Source of the DNA: Himantopus leucocephalus
Taxonomy: Eukaryota > Chordata > Aves > Charadriiformes > Recurvirostridae
DNA length: 64,000 bases
Assembly: GCA_003993805.1 (NCBI GenBank)
Contig: RSEF01000004.1
Coordinates: 13,159,622-13,223,621 of the forward strand
Direction: 5' to 3'
Within the stretch, counting starts at the first letter, position 1. Each line of letters begins with the position of its first letter. The notes under the pieces are model-generated. The model searched no databases. It saw only the letters and a list, made by a program, of their open reading frames with translations, and had not been told where the DNA came from. The translations under genes were made by a program, and so were the position numbers. Positions 24,361 through 35,612 of the stretch are shown in pieces.

Positions 24361-24544
24361 ATGCTTGAAAAGGACACGTACTGAGTACTGCCCTATTGGT
24401 CTCCTCAACAATTTAAATTATAAAGAGTGGATAAGGCCAGTTTTAGGTCTGATAGAAGTATGGCCACTTTAGGAGGATTGTGCTGCTTGTCACAGTGATA
24501 AATTTGGCCCAGTGGTGCCGACTTAAGTGTTTTCAAAGGTAGAG

Positions 24545-24605
24545 TTCTCAGCTTCAGTTCCATTTTCTGGCTCTGGGCAAGTCACTTGCTTTTTTGTAAA
24601 CGACT
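24545..24605 (+). mobile_element. MIR-like ancient SINE fragment
   Basis: CTCTGGGCAAGTCACTT at 24571-24587 matches the most conserved part of the MIR core, in which a 'GGGCAAGTCACTTaacctct' segment is followed by 'catctgtaaaatggg'. Here T-rich sequence and GTAAA follow. MIR-type CORE-SINEs are known as old fossils in amniote genomes. The rest of the element is too decayed to bound. Confidence 0.45.
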
Positions 24606-24820
24606 ATACACTGGGGTTTCTTCAGGTGTGTCTGACTGAGAGCACAATTTGTTACTCCTTGTTCTTAAGTCATAGTAGGGAGAGCCCACAAATAGCCTAG
24701 CACCAGAGGTGTGAACGTGAAATGTGCCAGTGGCACAAATAGTCTTCTTCACACCCAGAAGCTGTTGTAGAGTAAGTTCACCTGCTCCCTCCCCACACAC
24801 CATTTCTTCTCCCCTGTCTG

Positions 24821-25076
24821 CCCAAGTGCCAGCAAATGTCCAGTTCTCTTTATAACTTTACTTTGAATGTCTTCTTCCTTAGCATGTAGATGACCCACAT
24901 TGCTGTCAGCCTGTGCGATCTGAGGAGCAAACCTGGCGTGGGCACCANTCCCAAGTGCCAGCAAATGTCTAGTTCTCTTTATAACTTTACTTTGAATGTC
25001 TTTTTCCTTAGGATGTAGATGACCCACATTGCTGTCAGCCTGTGCGATCTGAGGAGCAAACCTGGCGTGGGCACCA
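24821..25076. repeat. 127-bp direct duplication across a single N (assembly seam)
   Basis: 24821-24947 and 24950-25076 are the same 127 bases with three substitutions (C/T, C/T and C/G), separated by N at 24948 and one extra T. The pattern matches unmerged overlapping contig ends or two haplotypes placed in series. Open frames crossing it read the same peptide twice and are artefacts. Confidence 0.9.
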
Positions 25077-25409
25077 CAAATACACAAGCAGCAGCTTCAG
25101 TCCTGCAGTGGGACTCCTGTTCCCGGGTCTGGAGAGGTAAGTCAAGTCGCATCTGTCCATCTGGTGTTTGTCCTCCCAAGTAAAGGGGTGAAGTAAAGGG
25201 AAGGAATATATCAATCTAAGGGGGGGAATGGGGTCCTGTGTATTTGAATGGTGGTAAAGTTCACAGGAGGATCTAGAGCATTTTGAGAAAGTTCAAAGGA
25301 AATTGAAAAAAGGAACATAAAGTCTTTAAGGTTAAATTTGAGAAACTGCCTGGTTTTAGTTTATTTTTAAAAAATAGTAGAGAAGTAGTTTGAGTATTGA
25401 TTTACTTAT
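25077..25409. other. Unique non-coding DNA
   Basis: A good donor-like GAGAG|GTAAGTC occurs near 25134-25142, but no acceptor-bounded open exon was recognised upstream because that DNA lies in the assembly seam. Confidence 0.35.
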
Positions 25410-25715
25410 AAAACAGGAGATCTGGAAAGGAGGCCTTTCTATGTGTGGTTATAAAAGGCCTGGCAAGATTTAACAGCTAGAAGCAGAATTTGCTACCTTC
25501 AGTGAAGATGCCATCTCTTACCAATAAGGGGATTGTACATTGAAAGGTCTTGTTTGGGTCACAGAGTGTCATTGTGTGGAATACATCTCCAAGATACACT
25601 TTATTCAATTTCTGGGAAAAATTTTGTAATCTCTCTATGCAAGAGGTGAGAGTAGATGACCCTAATGCTGCCCATCATAGCCCTCAGAACCCACACTTCT
25701 ATGAAAGCTGGAAAA
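25410..25715 (+). mobile_element. Degraded ancient CR1/L3-type LINE 3' end
   Basis: The order of weakly conserved words follows the 3' end of older amniote CR1/L3 elements: GGCAAGATTTAACAGCTAGA where those elements have a GATCCAATGGCTGGAAG-like segment, then a TCATTGTGTGGAA-like HWN region, then AGAGTAGATGACCCTAATG and ACTTCTATGAAAG, equivalent to the 'AGATGACCcTnntGGTCCC ... TTCTATGA' tail. Divergence is high and no frame survives. Confidence 0.4.
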
Positions 25716-25884
25716 GTGCTAGAAAATCAGCTGGGTGATTTGTATGAAATTGCATGTGGTTTCTCTTGACAAGTTTCACATATGAACTGTAGGTCCCTCA
25801 ATAAACGAAGCCCAATTTCTCCTACATTTTTTTGGTTTGTGGCTCCCTCAGGAACAACTGAACAGTGAGGGGCTCCTCCCTGCA

Positions 25885-25963
25885 GAGGGAAAAAGGTGGG
25901 AGAGGGAGCGGGGGGGGGGAGGGGGAGGGGGGAAGGGTGAGAGAAATGGGGAAGGGGAAAGGG
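25885..25963 (+). repeat. G-run tract, potential G-quadruplex
   Basis: Many runs of three to nine G are packed here (for example GCGGGGGGGGGAGGGGGAGG), far above the minimum of four G3 runs for a quadruplex on the + strand. The minus strand is an uninterrupted pyrimidine-rich tract. Confidence 0.8.
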
Positions 25964-26589
25964 ACTTTTGCCTAGTGCCTGGTTTTCAGCGGGCACCCAG
26001 GGAGCAGCTCTCGCGTGTTTGTGGACAGGGAGCGCCACCTGCCGCAGGTACCACACCGAGCAAGATGCTTTTGGGGCAGGCAGGAGCTACCTGTAATATT
26101 TTAATTTGACCTCACCTCCAGATTTTTTCAGCTCCTCAGCTCGAGGCTGGAGCTCAGATAATGCACTCCTTAGCTTTCAATGATGTCCAAGGGGCTACAG
26201 GAGGAGACACACTGATGGGATTACTACAGTTTGTCTAGGAAAAAGAATTCATTGCACGTCAGTCCTCTCCTGTTTTGATTTTTTAAATGTAAAGAAAACT
26301 TTATTTTATATTTCATTTTATATTTTGAAAAGCAGCACACTTTCAGATGTCTATAATACTGACATTATTCAAAACTGCATGATCTAAAATGTGTACCAAA
26401 GATGCAGTTCTGATATTTTGTAACCTAAGCCTTTAGTGGATCGTTTTAGCAGGTAAAGAGCAGCTAATTGCCACTGTTAATCAGAAGAAAATCTTAATTT
26501 ACAACAACTGAGGGTATTAATTTTCTGTTTTAAACAGTGAATGGCAAAAAAAAGATCTGTTAAAAACAATCTGTTTGTGAGTCAGGACC
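25964..26589. other. Unique non-coding DNA
   Basis: No gene. The latter half is AT-rich with an imperfect TTTTATATTTCATTTTATATTT direct repeat near 26300-26325. Confidence 0.45.
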
Positions 26590-27190
26590 CTCTCTGCAGC
26601 ATATGGTCTTGTAGACCAATTTGTTCAATGACTGCCAGAGCCCTGAGGGCACTAATAGGCCTTAATGGCCCTGAACAGCCTCACCTGGGGCCTTCCCTCC
26701 ACCCTCTGCCCATGGGATCAGGAACCAGTTTTAATCTGAGCCCTGGACTTTCAGTATCTGCTTGAGCTGCTCTGTAGGAAAGCTGGTGTCTCTGCAGGAA
26801 AGCTCGGCTACAGCCGTACCTTGGCTGTCCTTGGACCCTGATCTGTGGACTCACGTCCTGGATCGATATTGTATCTGTCTCATCACCATGGCCCTGCCTG
26901 GCCATCCCAGGGCTGTGTCTGATGCTGGATATTTTTGCTGGACCTGATCCTGAGCTGTGGATTGACTTCCTAAACTTGACCTTGGAGCTGCCTTGTCACC
27001 GTGGACTTGGCTGGTGATCCAGGATCTTGGTTGAATAGGACTGCTCCCCTGACCTGCCCTGCTCCATCACTGGTGGTGGTGTGGGTCCTGGTTGGTGAGG
27101 TCCTGCCCTGCTGGCTGGCTTATCCCCTCAGGTCCTGGCTCCCTGTCTCTTGGAAAGCAGTTGGCCTTTGCTGCAGCCTGAAAATGATCT
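26590..27190. repeat. Unclassified interspersed repeat, copy A
   Basis: A block with a distinctive style: C/T-rich words such as GACCTGATCCTGAGCTG and CTTGACCTTGGAGCTG, and a doubled GGAAAGCT phrase. Its CACTAATAGGC..CCTGAA.CAGCCTCA.CTGGG segment (26649 onward) is shared with positions 52919 onward, so it belongs to a dispersed family. It resembles avian LTR-derived repeats in composition, but I cannot name the family or identify LTR ends. Boundaries are approximate. Confidence 0.45.
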
Positions 27191-29979
27191 AACAGCTGAG
27201 CTAAAAGATACTAGTTTATAGCTGCTATGTGCGACCAAATTGTAGCAGAGAACGGATTGATGTGATGCAGTTTTAATATAAATGCTGATATCTCATTGTT
27301 CTTTTGTAGAATTCATCTCAGACAATTGTGAAGAAGGAGAAGAAACTGTATTTCTGAGGTACAATTTAATCCCTGCTGTGATAAGAAGCCAGCAGTTGTG
27401 CTACAAGTCCAGGGTTGTCTTCCCTGCCCAGCAAAGACTGCAGGTTAGGATGTATTTCAGAAATAACTTGGCTTTGTGAGGAGAAAAGGAGACTTGCTGG
27501 GGCAACCACATTGTTGCAGAGCAAAAGTGATGTAGAAACCAATGACAAATTACAAAGCTCAGTCCAAGCAATGAGGTCACAAGGACACCTCTAAGTAGTC
27601 AGACGCTGAAGGTTTTTAACATCTTGTCTGTGGACAAGAGCATGTGAAAACAGGTAATTGGCATGTTTACAACTGCTGCACTTCTTGGCCATAGCTAGTG
27701 TACAGTCTACTTGGATTTCAAGTTAGAAGACTTTTCTACGAAGGTGGCAAAAAGTAGTCTAGAAGCTTGGCTGAATTGTACTAAATGTGTGAATGGATTA
27801 AATCTGTGCAAGAAATCATTTGAGTGGGATGCACCACCATATTTAGAGCTATTTCAGATAAATGGCACCTCCCACTTTCATGAGATCCTTTCTTCAGTTT
27901 TATTACCCTCTCTTCTCTCCACCCTCTCGCAACCAGATGTATCTGTGTGAGATCATCTTGCAGACCCAAGAGAGATGGAGGAGTCCAGTATGACTGGGGT
28001 AGAAGGAAGAATGTTGTGTTGCTTTGTTGCAGTGCTCCAGAGGAGGTGGTGGAGTTGCGCAGTGGCAGAAGGCTCTTATCTGTGTTGGCCTGTGGACTCC
28101 TGGATGTGCAAGTAAGTGGCTTGCTGGGCAAGTGTGCCAGTGCCTCCTTGGGGCTCTGCCAGACCTTGTCGGAATTGATTTTCAGAGTTAGTCTCCCTCT
28201 ATTTGCACCTCACTAGCCCTGATGCCCACCTCCTACTGCTCACCCCCAAATCCCATGTTAATCCATGCCAAGTCCTGTATCTCATCACCTCTGGCCTTGT
28301 GCTGTTTTGAGCTAGAGTATGTACCTTCTCTTGCCTCAGGTGTGGTGAAACCATACACAACAGAACTAAGCAAAAGAAAGATGAAGCCTGAGCAGGCAGC
28401 CATGCTTTCCTGTATTCCCAAAGCCTTTGTGTACAAACGATGCTCATCCAGCACCCACAGGACTCACCTCGCGGTGCTGTGACATCACTTGCATGTGTAA
28501 ATACCTTTGAGGATGTCATGAAATCCTTGTAAAGGGGACCTGGATGCGGGCGTGACCTGCTAGCTCACAGAGAGCTTCTCTCCATGTTACCAATAGGTGT
28601 TTTTCTACTGTGCTTTGCCGTGTTTCATGGCGTCTTTCAGAGGCTATGTGGATAGACTTATGAAGGGAAATAAGAAAACAAGGGAGGGTGCACAGGATGA
28701 GGCCAAAAGATCATTTGGCTCCACATATTTAATCACAGTAAAAAGGTAGGTGTACCACCATGTGAGGGAATGTTTAAATTGGTGCATCTGCTTTATTTTA
28801 CCCTGTGCTAGCCAAACCCATTATTTTCACCTAAGAAGTAGAGGCAGTTATCACTGTCCCTTACTTCTAGAGCTGACACAATGGCCTGGCAAGGCAGCAA
28901 ACCTCTGTCTCATCCGGGACCCAGTTGTAAAAGTGGAAGGAAAATAAACTAATCTGGAATTGCCTAGATTGTGAAAGAGCTTGTAGGCTTTGAGTTTGGA
29001 TTTGGTAGTAGCTGAATTAGCTCATGCATCTTTTAGGAGGGAATTGTGTGTCTTGAAGCACCTTGCCCTAAAAAAACGCTTCCCCTCATAAGGTACACCA
29101 AGTGACACAAGCAGCAAAAAACTGCATGTCCTGTTGCAGGATTCCCCCATGGTTGTTGCCCAGAGTGCCAATGGCTGCATAAATGAGAGCTATGGCAGGG
29201 GCTACCTTCATTGACAGGCACTTTTCTGAACTAAGGAGAGTCCATCAGATCCTTTTCCAAGTTAGTGTCTGTGTCCTGCAACTAACTATTTTTGGACTGC
29301 TGGCAGTGACATAGGCTTCTGCAACAAGCAATTGTCCCTGGCACAGACAGTGCTCCTGTTCCTCAAGAGAAATGGCTGTGGCATAACAGGATGGAGAGTT
29401 CCATCCTCAGCCCTGGCGACACACACACTTCTTCTGTGCCACGTGGCTGATGACAGGCTGCCCAAAGAATATCTTGTCTTTGCAGTAACATGAGAATTAA
29501 CCAAAGCATGGTAAGGCACTATTTTTTGGGTTTCATGATGGTTTTTGGTGCAGGAAGTTAGTGGAGCTGTGTTCATTTACACCCCTTTGGATTTCTCCCA
29601 CCAGATACTGGGCAGTATGGATTTATTTTTCAAGTCACGATGGCTGGAAGTAGGGCTGGTTACTCTGAGCACTTGGGGCGCTGATGTGGAACTTCTCTCT
29701 TGTAAAGGCATCACCTGAAGGTGGTTTAGTGCTTCTGGAATCCCTTATCTGTGAGGTAAGAAGCCTTACACAGGAGGTAAGCTGATTGAGGGGACTGTGA
29801 GCATAGCTTTTGGGTGTTTAAAGTAGTTCTTGTGTAGTGAGAAGACTACTCCAAGACCCTTATGACTGATCCAGTTCAAAAACAACTTGTTTGAGACCCC
29901 ATTGCCAAAGGGAAGAGTGTGTAAAGATGCTGGAGCAGAACTGCCTGCAGAGTCTGACCTGGAACAGGTTTGTCCATGG
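27191..29979. other. Unique non-coding DNA
   Basis: Open frames up to 116 codons overlap on opposite strands. A donor-like TGCAA|GTAAGTGG occurs near 28108-28118 without a convincing acceptor partner. No recognised repeat apart from short low-complexity patches. Confidence 0.45.
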
Positions 29980-30080
29980 AGTAATTCAGCTTGGAAGGGA
30001 CCTCTGGAGGTCACCTATCCAACTGCCTGCACAAAGCAGGTCTAGTTTTGGCAGGTGGCTCAGGGTCTTGTGCCATTGAA
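29980..30080 (-). mobile_element. CR1 LINE 3' fragment, antisense
   Basis: Read on the + strand, TTGGAAGGGACCTCTGGAGG, then TCACCTATCCAACTGCC, AAAGCAGG and TTGGCAGGTGGCTCAGGG match the reverse complement of the CR1 3' end (the 'GACCTCTGGAGGTCacctaGTCCAAC' class), so the element points to the minus strand with its 3' end at the left. The ATTCTATG tail is lost and the right edge fades gradually. Confidence 0.8.
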
Positions 30081-33000
30081 TTTACGGCTGCCTCATGTTT
30101 TGAAATGTTGGAGTTCTTTCGTCAGGCCCTTGTGGTCACTGACCTGTGTGGAGGCTAATATGGGTCTTGAGTGATGTCTGGGCAATGTGAGACCTCCTGG
30201 AGATGCCACAGGCAGCACAGCTTCCTCCCTCACCCCCCCTCGGCTTTCTCTTGACCAGGCTGGATTCCTGGTGGGGTCTGGGTTAGCCATGTAAGAGGTG
30301 AGACTGTTTTCACTAGCAGATCCAGAGGCAGGTGCTTTCCCTGTTTGCAGCAGATATTTTAAAAGCACTTTGCAATGATCTTTGGTTCTTCTGCCATCGT
30401 GTGGTTGACAGAAGGATGCAGGGCTGCTTATCCACTGTAAGAGCCTCATTCCCTTAGTAGTGACAGCTTAATGAATAAAAGGTCTTCTAATAAGGATTGG
30501 CTGTGAGCTGTCTCCCTTGCCTCAACCCTCTGTCAGGGAAGAGGGGATTTACAAGACTCGGGCAGCTCTCTGCTCCCTGCCAGAACAGGGGAGTACTGGA
30601 TGAAGGAGTTTGGGATCTGTGTCCCAGCAGTGTCTGGGGGTGCAGGGCACTGAGAGCCTCCAGCCACTGAGCCGTGCCATGAGGTGTTGCTGTAGAGGGG
30701 CTGGTGGGGAAGAGCACATGCTGTTTTTAGCCACCCTGAAGATGCAACAGTGCTTCAGCAGTGTCCTGCATGGCTACTGCACAGGGGAGCTAAGTCCTGC
30801 CCCACTGGGACCGCTACCATGGGAGATGCAGAGCAAAGAAAGGCAGAATCCATTCCCAACGTTTAGGTTCTTGCCAGCAATATCAAGGGGGTGATGACTG
30901 CAGTGTGAACAGGAGCATATGTGGAAGCACAGGGAACAAGCCCTTAGGGGTGTGATGGGGTCTCATCGCTGGCATCCCAATCTGTGTCATACACAAGTAA
31001 TCCTGGTTAAACTACATGGACACTGGTGTTGGTGCTTGTGTGTCGGTAAATGGATGGAGTCTGTGTAAGAATGCAGTTAAGTGGGTTAAATCATGTTATT
31101 TGGCGATACTGTAAATAAAGAGCACTCCTACACATGCTACAAGTCCCCCTACTCCTACAAAGGAACAAAAAGCAGGTGGAACCTTCAATTTCCGATAGTT
31201 ATTCGAATTTATAATTATTTATTAAAGCAGTGCAACTCATACTGATTTATGAGTGATTTATGGCCTTGCAAATACAATGTATTTGTGTAAGCAGTTGGAG
31301 TTATAATTTCATCACTTTTGTAAAAAGAAGGAGAGAGCAAGGTGGTACAAGAACATCATTTATGATGGGGGTGGGAGCAAGGGAAGGAAAGAGCAGGAGG
31401 ACACTTCCTTCCCCAGATGTGATGTACTGAAAGGAGAGGAGTGATGCAGCTGGGAGATGAATGCGACTGTCAGCTGCTGCCTCTCAGCACTGGCAGCACA
31501 GTACAGCAGTGTGATCTTTCCAGCAAGGACCTGGGTGAAAAGCAGGGGATAAGGAGCCATGTGAGCCGCCCTTTTGTATGCTGAGAGCTAGGATTCTTCT
31601 GCTGTGTCTTCAATTAACCAAGTGTTGCATTGTCCTAGCTGTTGCTTTATCCAAATCTCAGTCCCAAGAGCAGAAATGATGCAGCATGTTGCTAATGTGG
31701 AGTTCATGCTCAGCTGTTCCTCAGGGAACAGCTCCACTGTGAGGGGAGCACAGGCTGCTGGAGGCAGAGCATGAGGGTGTGTCCAAATGTGCTGTGAGAA
31801 TTATGTGCTTTAGAGGCCTGCTTCCTTCCTTCTGAAGCCTTTTGCTGATGGCTAATGAATGCAAACTCCAGTGACTGCTGTTTCTGAAGGGTTATATGGA
31901 AAACAAGGCACTTACTGCATCTGGAGCACCAAAAAGTATCCCCAGATGGCCCCAAACAGCAGCTCAGAACATGGGCAGAGATGAGTTATGGGTTCTTCAA
32001 CAGCAAGTACCCGTGAGTCCAAAAATGCACTTGGGCATCTTGGAGCAAAGGGAATCCACATCCCAGCTTGACTATGCCAGTCAGTGGTGATCTGGTGAGC
32101 AAAGCTATGCCACAGCCTTCCCTCGGTTGGGAGGAAAGGCTCCAATTGCTCACAGCAGCTAAGCACCAACTGCTTTTTGAAGTAAGGCAACAAAACCTGG
32201 CTGCTAGTCCTGGGGACAACAGTTAATTCATATGTGGAGAACAGCTAGGACACAGCACCCACTTCCTCCTTGAGCACGCTTTGCCCAGCACTGTGTGCAA
32301 GTTGACATGCTGGTACCTGGCACAGGGTGGTGCCACAGGGTCTGTACTGGCCATTCCCAATGGAGCAGGTGATCCTCAGCTCTCCTAGGACTCTTCTGTC
32401 TCTGCACAAGGAAAAAGAAACATCTTCAGATCTTCTGCTCTATGAATATCTCCTCCCTGCGCAGCTGATGGAGATGGCAGCTCTTCCCTACAGAGATTTT
32501 TAGGTGCCTTGTACAAATCCTGCCTCACCTCCCCAAAAAGGTTTTATTTTCCCTCCTATGCCTCCCTTACTTTCATTACAGATTTCCCAATGCTCTATGC
32601 AAACAAATGCAGAGAGGAGAGGGAGGGAGGAAGAAATTAAATCAGGAGAACTCAAGGCAGTTTTCCATTGCCTTGCCCTAATATTAAGTACTTTAACAGG
32701 GTAACAAGGCAGGAAAGAAGCAGCACTACACTCCTGGATGCCAAAGCTAGAGTAAACAAATTATTTTTAGCAGGCTATTAAGTAAAGTGGATGCTGAGGA
32801 GTGCAGGACAACAAGGAGCAGCGCCAGGAGGAAGGGGTGAGGGAGCCTCCCTGTGCTTTGCCCAGCACAACACCAATGCTGACTGAGTCAAGGCTGGGTC
32901 AGCTGCTGACGAATCCATGTCAGCTTGTCTCCTGCCCATGGGGGCACTAACTAATCAGAGCAACTGGTCCTTAAACATTAGTTACACACTTCCCCAGGAA

Positions 33001-34929
33001 ACACTTTTTGTTTGCAAGCTGCTCTAACTCACTCCACTGCACGTCCCAGCCACCCACCTACCAGCCCTAGTCACTGGGCCTTAGGGATATCACCTCAGGG
33101 ACTGCCAGGTCCCCTGTTGGGACTCCTTTTTTCAGGCTTAAAGCTCTCCCCTCACTGAGGGTTAAAGCCCTTCCTGTCTTTATTGTATTGACACAGCATC
33201 ATCTGTGTTGGCACAGGACTCGTGTGAGGAAAAAAGAGCAAAACTGCAGCCAGAAGAACATAACTCTTGAGCAAGATTTCCCAATGGCAGCTCCCTTGCC
33301 TGTACACTTTCATTTTCTGCTTTACAACAGAAGACCCAGTTTCATCCAGGACAGCATCATTTCAGTAACGCAGTGAGTCTTTAAACAGGTGGCATCCATG
33401 ATCCCCTAGGGACAGAGGCTGACTTGGTGCCATGATTTGGTCCTTTCTGCACCATGCACCATGTATCTACACCCAGGGTACAGGACAATCCTACAGAAAG
33501 CTTCACATTCTCACTCTGGCAGTGCTCAGCCAGCCACCAGCCCTCCAGCCTGCAACAGCCGAGCTGGATACAAGCAACTGTGTTCACGGCAAAACACGAG
33601 GACAGCCCTGCTCAGAACTGAAATGTAGCCCAAGGAATACAAGCGTTTATACCTAGTGGCTCAATGGCAGCTTAAGAAGTTCTTTGTACGTTAGAAGGTG
33701 TTCAAGAGTTTCCTCTTCACACTTTTCTTCACCCTGCTACGTTCCTGTCAGAAAATGAAAACAGCGACTATGCTCCAGCTGAAACACCTCAGACCCATCT
33801 CCTTTACTTCAGCCAGCGATGCACCATGTCCAGCGTGATGGTGCACCTCTCATATGGGGTGCAGCTGTGAGCCCAGGTTATACTCTAGACTCACAAGGTA
33901 AAATACACAGGGAGTGCATGACATTATCCCCTACAGTTTCAGAAATACGCCTGTATAACAAGTGTCTCCTTTTTCCTGAAAAAGCTGTCCTGCTGACAGT
34001 GCCATACAGGGCACGGAGCAGCACATCGTCAACAGCTGTGCAGTGATTCACAACTGGCTACAAGTACGCTTGTGCCAAGAGGCTTCACCTTCACCCCACC
34101 CCTCTGCCACCACTCAGTGCATGGTCTGTGTATACGCACACCTGCTCCGAGCACACAACCGTCACTGCAGAACTATGTCTGAAAAAGCTCATCCCCCTGC
34201 CTGACAGCTACAACTGCAAGGTGTAAAGAAAATGCATGTCCTCCACACACCTAGTCCCTTCATCTCACCTCTAGGACATTTCTTACGCAATAGACTGAAT
34301 AGGCCCATTTTCCTGACTGCCTCTTTTTCCGGAAACAGAAAAGAAGTTACACAGTGCTGCAAACCACACAAAAAAATGTAAGTCTATGCCTGAACATTTA
34401 AGTATTTTCACATACAAGCACTAAAATCTTCCTCATAACTTCTCCACTCCAGAAAGTGAAGGATGGAAGAGAGGTTGCAGACCAGGATTTAGCTTAAAAG
34501 CAGGTAAACGTTTCACCCCAAGGGCACTGCAGCTCCAGAGCTGCTCCCCACCATTACACAGACATCAGTCCACAGAGTCTGGAACTCTTCATAGATCACT
34601 TACTGCCACTGCGCTGCAGACAGGGTGCTCAGATCACTCAGCAAACAAAGAGCTCAGAACACAATTTAAAAGCTAAATATAGTATCAGGATGATGCTTGA
34701 CAGTGTTCCTTTAATAAAAAAGATATGTTATTTGCCCAAAGGTTTATACCTTTCAAATGAGAATTTGATACCTGATATCTTTTTCAAGTACCTATGCTTT
34801 ACATTCCTACAATTGTCATTTTACCCGCTATAAAATCCCAAAGGCTGTATTAGCTTGAATTCAACTGAGAACCTCTGAATATCCATGCTTAAGGTCAAGT
34901 ACCCAAGGCAAAAAAACCCAGTGATGTTG
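30081..34929. other. Unique non-coding DNA
   Basis: About 4.8 kb with open frames no longer than about 118 codons, mostly in overlapping pairs on opposite strands, as expected of GC-moderate non-coding sequence. The text TGCTGACTGAGTCA at about 32878-32891 is an AP-1/MARE-like site. No gene or transposon recognised. Confidence 0.45.
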
Positions 34930-34944
34930 CCCCCCGCCCCCCCC
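34930..34944. repeat. C-run (C6 G C8)
   Basis: Fourteen C residues broken by one G. It is a likely sequencing and length uncertainty and a G-run on the minus strand. Confidence 0.85.
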
Positions 34945-35439
34945 AGCATCCTTGTGGAGTCAGCAGCGCTCAGCAGTCAGCTACTCAAAACGAGACATAA
35001 CAATCCACTCCTGTGACTTGCTGAAGGACACAGAGCAGAGCTAAGGGTTCACTCTGAGTTTCCCAGCTGCTCAAAGCAAGAGGGTGTCAGTGTCACAGGC
35101 TTGGCTAAAGGAAAGAAGAGCTCTTCCACCTCTCGATGATAACTGCTGTCAATGGCTTTATTCTCTGCTTCTGGTGGGCTGAGACTACTTATATTTGAGA
35201 GGGCAGAAGGTACAACCATCAGGGCCATTATTCAAGATGACATTTGCATCCTGCAAGTCTTCAGTTTCACCTTTCCTCTCTGCTGTGTGGCCCTGTGTCC
35301 CCAAAACACCCACTGTCTCTGAAAACCAAGCAGACACACACAGGTGGAAGCTCCCCATCTCCCACCCAAGCTCAGCTGACAGCTCTACAGTCGAGAAAAC
35401 CCCTTGCCCTGCAACAGCACATTTGATGCCTTGTTCATG
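34945..35439. other. Unique non-coding DNA
   Basis: Overlapping open frames at 35195-35485 carry no recognisable domain and run into the CR1 copy and gap. Nothing else seen. Confidence 0.45.
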
Positions 35440-35612
35440 TGGTCAACATGCTGGATGGAAGGGATGCCTCCTAGAGGGACCTTGACAAGCTCNNNNNNNN
35501 NNNNNNNNNNNNNNNNNNNNNNNNNNNNNNNNNNNNNNNNNNNNNNNNNNNNNNNNNNNNNNNNNNNNNNNNNNNNNNNNNNNNNNNNNNNNACCATTCT
35601 ATGATTCTATGA
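35440..35612 (+). mobile_element. CR1 LINE copy interrupted by the assembly gap
   Basis: Left of the gap (about 35440-35492) one frame reads NMLDGRDAS, a TAG stop, then RDLDKL, matching the CR1 ORF2 region of the DxLEGRDAIQRDLDRLE type in the reverse-transcriptase C-terminal half. Right of the gap (35593-35612) is the CR1 terminal tail ACCATTCTATGATTCTATGA. Both sides are in + orientation, so one copy probably spans the gap. In an intact element these points are roughly 0.8 kb apart. The premature TAG and 5' truncation show that the copy is dead. Confidence 0.85.
35493..35592. other. Assembly gap of exactly 100 N
   Basis: Exactly 100 Ns is the conventional placeholder for a gap of unknown size. 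The flanking CR1 halves suggest that the missing sequence is CR1 body, likely several hundred bases more than the placeholder. Confidence 0.97.

Noticed and set aside
24749..25087. An open frame that encodes the same peptide segment twice (internal protein repeat).
   Set aside because: The duplication is exactly centred on the single N at 24948 and is best explained as an assembly seam.
28015..28060. CCAGAGGAGGTGGTGGAGTT resembles the CR1 'GGGAGGTGGTGGAGTCACC' region.
   Set aside because: The match is confined to about 20 bases, with no CR1 words on either side.
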